Shown here: positions 6,830 through 11,286 of the stretch, piece by piece | Layout: each line of letters opens with the position of its first letter | How positions within the stretch are numbered: position 1 is the first letter of the stretch | Assembly (NCBI GenBank): GCA_964434585.1 | Contig: CAYSVN010000040.1 | Coordinates: forward strand, 1 to 11,286 | DNA from: CAYSVN01 sp964434585 | Lineage (GTDB): Bacteria; Patescibacteriota; Gracilibacteria; Peribacterales; Peribacteraceae | Direction: 5' to 3' | Length of the DNA stretch: 11,286 bases | The notes under the pieces: generated by a model | What the model was told of the DNA's origin: nothing | The model's database searches: none | What the model saw: the letters and a program-made list of their open reading frames with translations, nothing else | Position numbers and translations under genes: made by a program

Positions 6830-7207
6830 CCCTCTTTTAATAGCTGTATTTAGCATTTCTAGAGCTGCAAGACTGTCGTCACCTTTATTTACAACCTGAG
6901 TGGTAAAGCGTTCATCGGTTGTATGAAACGTAATGGTTTTGTGGTTTATTTTTATTTGTTTAATATATGACTTTACAATATTTATTTGCTCGTTTTCTCC
7001 TTTTAGGTGGGAATAGGGGAGTCCTATTAATATATCTGTAATGTTGTAATGCTTAATAAGTCTATCAATTAATATTAATAGCTCTTGATAAGAATGATGG
7101 TTAATAATACTTAGCGGTATTGCAATGCCGGTTTCACTGCTAAAAAAAGCACACCCTGTATGTTTTAAACCAATATCTAATGCAAGAATGAATTTATTTT
7201 CCAGCAT
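6818..7207 (-). CDS. ruvX: RuvX/YqgF family putative Holliday junction resolvase
   Basis: An RNase H-fold nuclease. The family has been linked both to Holliday junction resolution and to 5' processing of pre-16S rRNA, and the position next to rpsT fits a ribosome role. Conserved elements are LALDIGLKHTGCA (8-20, first catalytic Asp D11), ILIGLPYSHLKG (59-70), DERFTT (98-103, catalytic Glu) and DDSLAALEML (110-119, final Asp). At 129 residues it is slightly short: the helix normally found between the DER motif and the last Asp is reduced to about eight residues. The ATG at 7207 overlaps the end of rpsT by 14 bases, so translation is probably coupled. No Shine-Dalgarno motif precedes it. Confidence 0.88.
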   Translation of the reverse strand: MLENKFILALDIGLKHTGCAFFSSETGIAIPLSIINHHSYQELLILIDRLIKHYNITDILIGLPYSHLKGENEQINIVKSYIKQIKINHKTITFHTTDERFTTQVVNKGDDSLAALEMLNTAIKRGLTN

Positions 7208-7541
7208 CAGCTTTTGCTGTTTCTTTCTTTTTTGCTACCTTTTTAGTCGCAGCTGGTTTTGCAGTCTTAGTCTTTGTTGTATCTGGCTTTGTGAGCATGC
7301 GAGCCATTTTTGATTTACGACGAGCAGCAGTCTTTGGATTAATAATTTTCTTTTTTGCAGCTGTATCAATAGACTTATAAACGTTTGGCATAAGAGCAAT
7401 GGCTTTTTTCTCGTCCTTATCTTCCACAAATGCTACAAACTTCTTCATCATGGTTTTCATGTGAGACTTGTAGGGCTGTAGACGTTTTTGACGAATGTCA
7501 TTTTGTCTTGCACGTTTAATGGCTGATTTGATAATAGGCAT
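7194..7541 (-). CDS. rpsT: 30S ribosomal protein S20 with basic tail
   Basis: Primary 16S rRNA-binding protein of the small subunit. The N-terminus MPIIKSAIKRARQNDIRQKR matches the family signature. The helical core runs to about residue 84, with IDTAAKKKIINPKTAARRKS near its end. An extra Lys/Ala/Thr-rich tail follows (85-115), including KKKETAKADAGK. The product is 115 residues, longer than the usual 85-90. The frame opens further upstream, to 7580, but that start would lie on the -35 box, and the family N-terminus fixes the ATG at 7541. The gene heads an rpsT-ruvX unit and diverges from rplU. The tail resembles the linker of L21 encoded on the other side of the shared upstream region. Confidence 0.93.
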   Translation of the reverse strand: MPIIKSAIKRARQNDIRQKRLQPYKSHMKTMMKKFVAFVEDKDEKKAIALMPNVYKSIDTAAKKKIINPKTAARRKSKMARMLTKPDTTKTKTAKPAATKKVAKKKETAKADAGK

Positions 7542-7551
7542 ATAGGCGCAA

Positions 7552-7580
7552 AGGATACTAAGTTTTACATAAGGGGTCAA
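7552..7580 (-). promoter_or_regulatory. Promoter of rpsT-ruvX
   Basis: On the minus strand TTGACC (7580-7575), a 17-base spacer, TATCCT (7557-7552), then 10 bases to the ATG at 7541. The predicted leader is only a few bases. Confidence 0.65.
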
Positions 7581-7721
7581 TAGTTTTTTACAGAAAAAAG
7601 AAAAGAAGGTTTACAAGGGCAAAGTGATGAAGGTTGATCTTATAATAATCAGGTGACGATTCTTTCAGGTCTTCTTTCTTTCTTGCGCTTTTGGTTTTCC
7701 TAATTTTTTGTGTATTTCCCC

Positions 7722-7750
7722 TTGATTACAATGACTCTCTTACCTATACT
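7722..7750 (+). promoter_or_regulatory. Promoter of rplU
   Basis: TTGATT (7722-7727), 17-base spacer, TATACT (7745-7750). The predicted start near 7757 leaves a 30-base leader. A further TATAAT at 7641-7646, and TATACC at 7773-7778 only 8 bases before the ATG, are alternative -10 boxes. The 245-base rpsT-rplU interval holds no other gene; its plus strand is pyrimidine-rich at 7660-7720. Confidence 0.55.
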
Positions 7751-7786
7751 TTCGATCCAATTCTTAAATATTTATACCTTAATACC

Positions 7787-8464
7787 ATGTTTGCTATTGT
7801 TACTATTGCCGGTTTCCAAGAAAAAGTTGAAAAAGGTTCTGTACTACGTGTACCAACCCTTGATTCTAAAGAAGGAGCCAATGTTTCTTTCTCTGATGTT
7901 TTGCTTATTGCAGATGGATCGTCGGTTACCCTTGGTACTCCAGTAGTAGAAGGTGCAGAGGTAAAAGCAAAAATTCTTAGCCATGGCCGTGGTGATAAAA
8001 TTCGTGTGTTTAAAATGAAACGTCGTAAGCGTTACCGCCGAACACAAGGTCATCGTCAAAACTACACAGAGATTGAAATTACAGGTATTACTGCCTCTGG
8101 TGCTAAAAAAGCAGCAGCAAAGACAGAGACTCCTGTTAAAAAAGAAACTGCTAAAGCAGCACCAAAGAAAGCTACTACTGCAAAAACAACAAAAGCAGCA
8201 CCAAAAAAAACCGCTAAAGCAGATGATTTAACAAAAGTTGAAGGTATTGGTCCTAAGATTGCAGAAACTTTAGTTGCTGCAGGACACAGTACGTTCGCCG
8301 CTGTTGCTAAACTTAAGTCAGAGAAAATTCAAGAAATTATCGCTGATGTTCGTGGTTCTCATGTTTCAGATACATGGCCTAAGCAGGCACAAATGGCTGC
8401 TGATGGTAAATGGGACGAGTTAAAAACATGGCAAGATGAAATGGATGGTGGAAAGCCAGCATAA
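7787..8464 (+). CDS. rplU: 50S ribosomal protein L21 fused to a helix-hairpin-helix domain
   Basis: Large-subunit protein that binds 23S rRNA. Residues 1-103 are L21: MFAIVTIAGFQEKVEKGSVL at the start and FKMKRRKRYRRTQGHRQNY (75-93), the family signature. Residues 106-146 are a Lys/Ala/Thr-rich linker with repeated AAPKK and KKETAKA units. Residues 146-189 contain a helix-hairpin-helix (DDLTKVEGIGPKIAETLVAAG) and then a conserved tail with TWPKQAQMAADGKWDELK. This fusion is familiar from Bacteroidetes and some CPR bacteria. The ATG at 7787 fits the L21 N-terminus; the open frame reaches back to 7691, but that would put the promoter inside the coding region. rpmA, the usual partner, does not follow. 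The gene ends at a strong terminator. Confidence 0.93.
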   Translation: MFAIVTIAGFQEKVEKGSVLRVPTLDSKEGANVSFSDVLLIADGSSVTLGTPVVEGAEVKAKILSHGRGDKIRVFKMKRRKRYRRTQGHRQNYTEIEITGITASGAKKAAAKTETPVKKETAKAAPKKATTAKTTKAAPKKTAKADDLTKVEGIGPKIAETLVAAGHSTFAAVAKLKSEKIQEIIADVRGSHVSDTWPKQAQMAADGKWDELKTWQDEMDGGKPA

Positions 8465-8484
8465 TATTGACTATAAATTTAACT

Positions 8485-8511
8485 AAACGAGCACTCAATG
8501 CTCGTTTTTTT
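8485..8511 (+). terminator. Rho-independent terminator of rplU
   Basis: A perfect 9-bp stem (AAACGAGCA 8485-8493, TGCTCGTTT 8499-8507) with loop CTCAA and a run of seven T at 8505-8511. The last bases overlap the tgt stop codon, which comes from the other strand. The A-run on the opposite strand may let it serve both convergent genes. Confidence 0.9.
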
Positions 8512-9643
8512 ATTGATTACCTCTTAGTTCTTGTAACTGCTTCATAATAACTGCAATGTTTTGTTTAGCTGCAATGGTTTCTCCATAACGTTCGTGAGCT
8601 CTAAACAAATGGTGAACATATGATTTTGATAGTGTTGTTGAAAGCGTTGATAGTGAATGCTTATCGAGAATAGAAAAATCCTCTTTGTATTTTTTGTTTT
8701 GAATTCTAATACTTTCGCCTTCGTTTAAAAACATAGTTCCATGCCGAGCAATACGCATAGGTAAAACGCAATCAAACATGTCTATTCCTTTGCTAATACA
8801 GTAATCTAGCTGATGAGGCATGCCGATCCCCATAATGTAGCGCAGCTTTTCTTCTGGTAGTAGTGGCGTAACCATATCTACCACTTGGTACATTTCTTCT
8901 TGGCTTTCCCCAACAGCAACGCCACCAATAGCGTAGGCATCAAAATTCATGGCTACAAGCTCCTCTGTACAATGTTTACGCAGTCCTTCGTTCATAGCAC
9001 CTTGCACAATGCCAAACAGCATTGGTTTGTATTTAATAGCTTCTTCTAGCTCCTGTTCGCTGCCCAAAACCTGTTTGTTCCATTGTTTATAGTGTTGATA
9101 ACGTTTATTTTCGCGCTCTACACATAGTTTTTCGTGTATATCCTTACATTGCTGGGCCCAGTGCAATGTTCGCTCTACCGCTGCTTTAATAGTTTGGGTT
9201 GGAGCTGTGGCTGGTGGGCATTCATCAAATACCATTATCATATCTGCGCCTAATTTATGTTGAATGGTTATAGATTCTTCTGGCCCAATAAATAAAGGTC
9301 GTCCATCTAAATGTGACTTAAAGGTAACGCCTTTATCAGTAATTTTATTATTACCAAGTAGCGAAAATACCTGAAAACCACCACTGTCTGTTAAAATTGG
9401 CTTACTCCAGTGCATAAAATTATGCAACCCGCCTGCATTATCAACAGTGTTTTCTCCTGGTTGTAGATGTAGATGATATGTATTACAAAGTGTTAGCTGA
9501 GCATTTAGATCATGCAGGTCATCAAATGTTAACCCTTTCATGGCTGCTGTTGTAGCCACTGGCATAAAAAATGGAGTCTGAATATCTCCGTGAGCGGTAT
9601 GAACGGTTCCATGCCGAGGATTGCTTGAATGTAATGTAAACAT
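8510..9643 (-). CDS. tgt: tRNA-guanine transglycosylase lacking the zinc site
   Basis: Exchanges guanine 34 of GUN-anticodon tRNAs for preQ1 (or queuine), the first tRNA-level step of queuosine formation. The TIM-barrel core is intact: FFMPVATTAAMKGL (25-38), TDSGGFQVFSL (85-95, catalytic Asp D86), VFDECPP (138-144, D140), FGIVQGAMN (210-218, where the usual GG is GA), AIGGVAVGE (238-246) and the nucleophile D291 in FDCVLPMRIARHG. The C-terminal zinc knuckle is lost: where the family has C-x-C-x2-C and a later His, this protein has S330, S332, S335 and Q361, with surrounding residues (KYKEDF, SYVHHLFRAHE) conserved. About 25-30 residues are added near 170-205. Start: ATG 9643 matches the family N-terminus. 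No queuosine synthesis genes are nearby. Confidence 0.93.
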   Translation of the reverse strand: MFTLHSSNPRHGTVHTAHGDIQTPFFMPVATTAAMKGLTFDDLHDLNAQLTLCNTYHLHLQPGENTVDNAGGLHNFMHWSKPILTDSGGFQVFSLLGNNKITDKGVTFKSHLDGRPLFIGPEESITIQHKLGADMIMVFDECPPATAPTQTIKAAVERTLHWAQQCKDIHEKLCVERENKRYQHYKQWNKQVLGSEQELEEAIKYKPMLFGIVQGAMNEGLRKHCTEELVAMNFDAYAIGGVAVGESQEEMYQVVDMVTPLLPEEKLRYIMGIGMPHQLDYCISKGIDMFDCVLPMRIARHGTMFLNEGESIRIQNKKYKEDFSILDKHSLSTLSTTLSKSYVHHLFRAHERYGETIAAKQNIAVIMKQLQELRGNQ

Positions 9644-9688
9644 GAGGACTGAGATGGTATCAGTTTTTGATATTTCTCGATAGTTATT

Positions 9689-9794
9689 AAATGTTGCAGA
9701 TGTTAAAGATGTGGCAGGCGTTGCAGAGGTTTCTTATTTTATAGATATAATAAAACAAAGCCCTTCTTATACTTCTGCAACTTTTGCAACATTT
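9689..9794. repeat. GTTGCA repeat cluster between tgt and pilB
   Basis: GTTGCA occurs directly at 9693 and 9720 and inverted at 9776 and 9785. The outer pair extends to a perfect 10-base inverted repeat, AAATGTTGCA (9689-9698) and TGCAACATTT (9785-9794). The inner pair extends to GTTGCAGA (9720-9727) and TCTGCAAC (9774-9781). A TATAAT lies between them at 9746-9751. It could be an operator or an RNA fold; no function is shown. The 202-base interval holds no convincing gene. Confidence 0.4.
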
Positions 9795-9830
9795 GTATCC
9801 ACTATTATAGTAGAAGAGTTTTGATTACTG

Positions 9831-9839
9831 TGCTATAAT
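9831..9839 (+). promoter_or_regulatory. Extended -10 promoter of pilB
   Basis: TGCTATAAT with only 6 bases to the ATG at 9846. The predicted transcription start coincides with the start codon, making this the clearest leaderless gene in the window. Confidence 0.6.
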
Positions 9840-9845
9840 AAATAG

Positions 9846-10940
9846 ATGGAAATCCCTAATTTTTCAGCATTAAAAGGCGAAGAACTATTTACAGAGTTGC
9901 AACACTACATTATTGCAGCTGAGATTACCGATGTTCATCTTTCTCCGCAAAAACATGATGTAAAATTAGAAGTACGTAACCGTGGTATTTTAGAATCTTT
10001 AGCAATTTTAACCCCCGGACAATACAAGGATATTGTGCGTCGCATTAAATTTGGATCTAAATTAATGCTTAATGTTTCTAATATTCCACAAGATGGTCAG
10101 CTATCATTTATGATTGAAGATCGAGAGATTAATGTTCGTGTAGCTACTATTCCTTCTAAATTTGGAGAAAAACTTACTCTGCGTTTTTTGGATCCAGCCC
10201 GTGGCTTGGTTCCGTTGGCGGATTTAGGTTTTGAAACATCTATTGAACACAAATTACATAAAGCAGCTGCATCTCCACATGGACTTATGCTTGTTACAGG
10301 GCCAACTGGTAGCGGTAAAACAACAACGCTCTATGCTCTACTACAATCTATTATTGGTACTGGTAAACATATTATTACTATTGAAGACCCAGTAGAGTAC
10401 GAAATTGGCGGTATTGTACAAAGCCAGGTAGACCATGAACACGACTACCATTTTGCTGCTGCCTTACGCAGTATTTTACGCCACGATCCTGATGTTATTT
10501 TAGTAGGAGAAATCCGTGACTACGAAACGGCGCAAACGGCTATTGATGCTGCGCTTACTGGACACATGGTTCTTAGTACCTTGCACACCAACTCTGCGAT
10601 TGAGGCTATTCCTAGGCTGCTTAGTATGGGTATTTCTCCTTATACGTTTGCACCAGCGCTGCGCGGTGTGCTTGCGCAGCGATTAGTACGTACTGTTAAA
10701 CAAGATTTGCCACCAGATGCTGATATGGCAGATAATAGCAATTATGATGGTCGAACTATTATTGCAGAATTTGTAGACGTACAAGATGATTTACGTGACA
10801 GTATTTTAGCAAGCGAACAAACAACAGAGCTTACTGCCATTGCACGCAAACATGGCTACATACCAATGCGTGAAGTAGGGGAGACTTTAGTTGCTAATGG
10901 TATAACAACACAAATGGAGATAGATAGAGTTACTCTTTAA
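9846..10940 (+). CDS. pilB: GspE/PilB family secretion or pilus assembly ATPase
   Basis: A cytoplasmic hexameric ATPase that powers assembly of type IV pili or a type II-like secretion filament. The reduced N-terminal domain (about 1-115) carries DVHLSPQKHDVKLEVRNRG and REINVRVATIPSKFGEKL, the usual linking domain. The motor has Walker A GPTGSGKT (152-159), the Asp box TIEDPVEYE (178-186), Walker B DPDVILVGEIRD (214-225, catalytic Glu E222) and the His box STLHTNSA (244-251). At 364 residues it lacks the N-terminal MshEN-type domain of full-length PilB (500 or more residues). It also lacks the C-terminal CxxC zinc motif: after LAQRLVR the sequence is TVKQDLPPDAD. The PilT arginine-rich and AIRNLI-type features are not seen, so assembly rather than retraction is favoured. 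No pilin or PilC gene is present in the window. Confidence 0.88.
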   Translation: MEIPNFSALKGEELFTELQHYIIAAEITDVHLSPQKHDVKLEVRNRGILESLAILTPGQYKDIVRRIKFGSKLMLNVSNIPQDGQLSFMIEDREINVRVATIPSKFGEKLTLRFLDPARGLVPLADLGFETSIEHKLHKAAASPHGLMLVTGPTGSGKTTTLYALLQSIIGTGKHIITIEDPVEYEIGGIVQSQVDHEHDYHFAAALRSILRHDPDVILVGEIRDYETAQTAIDAALTGHMVLSTLHTNSAIEAIPRLLSMGISPYTFAPALRGVLAQRLVRTVKQDLPPDADMADNSNYDGRTIIAEFVDVQDDLRDSILASEQTTELTAIARKHGYIPMREVGETLVANGITTQMEIDRVTL

Positions 10941-10998
10941 GTCTTTGTAAGATTAAAAAAGAGTAAAAAATAAAGAAGGTCTTTTAATGTAATGGCAA

Positions 10999-11057
10999 TA
11001 TCGATAAACTGACTCAACAACATGGTTCGACTACGCTCACCATGACAAGGTATCGAT
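10999..11057. repeat. Dispersed palindromic repeat unit
   Basis: CATGGT (11021-11026) and ACCATG (11039-11044) flank TCGACTACGCTC; the whole lies between two copies of TATCGAT (10999-11005, 11051-11057). The core resembles short palindromic repeats common in intergenic DNA of many bacteria (from memory) and shares ATGGTTCG and CGCTC..ACCA.GACA with 4833-4904. The rest of 10941-11100 holds no gene that I can support. Confidence 0.55.
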
Positions 11058-11102
11058 CTTTATAAAACATATTCTAGCATACATTCTTATATTGCTCATC
11101 AT

Positions 11103-11160
11103 GCGCCAGTATCAGCCACGGCTGACCCGGACTTATAAATCAGCCGCGGCTGATCGCGGG
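11103..11160 (+). pseudogene. Aberrant partial copy of tRNA-Ile(UAU) carrying two palindromes
   Basis: This is a tandem partial copy of the tRNA starting 103 bases downstream. It keeps GCG-C-CAGTA (one change from the tRNA's acceptor strand and bases 8-9), the 14 bases CCCGGACTTATAAA (11126-11139, identical to 11232-11245) and TCGCGGG (11154-11160, identical to 11253-11259). The 17-base D-arm is replaced by TCAGCCACGGCTGA (11112-11125). The 7 bases after the anticodon loop are replaced by TCAGCCGCGGCTGA (11140-11153). Similarity ends at the T-stem, and no 3' acceptor strand or CCA exists, so it cannot be a tRNA. The two 14-mers can pair with each other in a 15-bp stem with one A-C mismatch. 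Confidence 0.75.
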
Positions 11161-11185
11161 AAAAATATCAAGAATACTACTACAT

Positions 11186-11191
11186 TATAAT
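11186..11191 (+). promoter_or_regulatory. -10 box of the tRNA-Ile gene
   Basis: TATAAT lies 14 bases before the tRNA's first base. A TACATT motif at 11181 and the bases ATCATGCG around the tRNA start also occur at the matching place before the aberrant copy, which has a weaker TATATT at 11088-11093. Confidence 0.5.
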
Positions 11192-11205
11192 TTATTAATA
11201 ATCAT

Positions 11206-11282
11206 GCGACAGTAGCTCAGGTGGTTAGAGCCCCGGACTTATAAACCGGAGGTCGCGGGTTCAAGTCCCGCCTGTCGCACCA
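11206..11282 (+). tRNA. tRNA-Ile with anticodon UAU
   Basis: A full cloverleaf: acceptor GCGACAG/CTGTCGC, TA at 8-9, D-stem GCTC/GAGC, anticodon stem CCGGA/ACCGG, variable loop AGGTC, T-stem GCGGG/CCCGC with loop TTCAAGT, discriminator A, and CCA encoded at 11280-11282. The anticodon loop CTTATAA gives anticodon TAT (11240-11242), which reads AUA (Ile). The last anticodon-stem pair, 31-39, is an A-A mismatch (11237/11245). Most bacteria read AUA with a CAU anticodon modified to lysidine by TilS, so this form would not need TilS. Confidence 0.9.
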
Positions 11283-11286
11283 TTTA

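Noticed and set aside
7691..7786. Longer N-terminus for L21
   Set aside because: It does not match the family and would place the TTGATT-17-TATACT promoter inside the coding sequence.
9681..9824. Possible small plus-strand gene before pilB (about 46 codons open)
   Set aside because: It has no ATG, only a weak GTG at 9711, low-complexity content driven by the GTTGCA repeats, and no ribosome or promoter signal.
11103..11282. Integration site (att) of a mobile element at the tRNA
   Set aside because: The duplicated part is the 5' side of the tRNA, including its promoter, in tandem, whereas integrase attachment sites usually duplicate the 3' end, and there is no integrase in the window.

Overview
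The window is AT-rich and gene-dense, and it looks like chromosomal DNA from a bacterium of the Candidate Phyla Radiation (Patescibacteria). I infer this from the combination of an archaeal-type endonuclease IV, a ribosomal protein L21 with a helix-hairpin-helix tail, a sigma region 4/HARE-HTH fusion, a minimal GspE/PilB ATPase and a tRNA-Ile with a UAU anticodon. No single marker proves it. The standard genetic code fits. No Shine-Dalgarno sequence was found upstream of any gene examined. Several genes have a TATAAT-like -10 box only 6-10 bases before the start codon, which points to leaderless or near-leaderless mRNAs.

Layout. 1-1984: the 3' end of an endonuclease IV gene (+), a convergent hypothetical gene (-), and gapA (+) diverging from it. 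1981-4024 (-): two glycosyltransferase family 4 genes joined by an ATGA overlap; the downstream one is broken by a deletion plus frameshift at the domain junction. 4023-4823 (+): prmC, whose start codon overlaps the divergent glycosyltransferase start codon. 4833-4904: an imperfect inverted repeat. 4924-7541 (-): rpsT and ruvX overlap in one unit, then a sigma region 4/HARE-HTH regulator with its own consensus promoter inside the end of ruvX, then a four-helix membrane protein with two staggered extended -10 promoters. 7722-8511 (+): rplU, divergent from rpsT, ending in a strong terminator. 8510-9643 (-): tgt. 9846-10940 (+): a pilus/secretion ATPase. 10941-11286: dispersed-repeat DNA, an aberrant tRNA-Ile copy and the intact tRNA-Ile(UAU).

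Most genes are housekeeping (DNA repair, glycolysis, translation, tRNA modification), with a small glycan-building module and one component of a type IV pilus or secretion machine. There is no evident mobile island, CRISPR array or defence system.

The most unusual observations are a tRNA-guanine transglycosylase in which all four zinc ligands appear replaced (S-x-S-x2-S plus Gln instead of C-x-C-x2-C plus His), and a partial tandem copy of tRNA-Ile(UAU) in which the D-arm and the anticodon-3'/variable segment are each replaced by the same 14-base palindrome.
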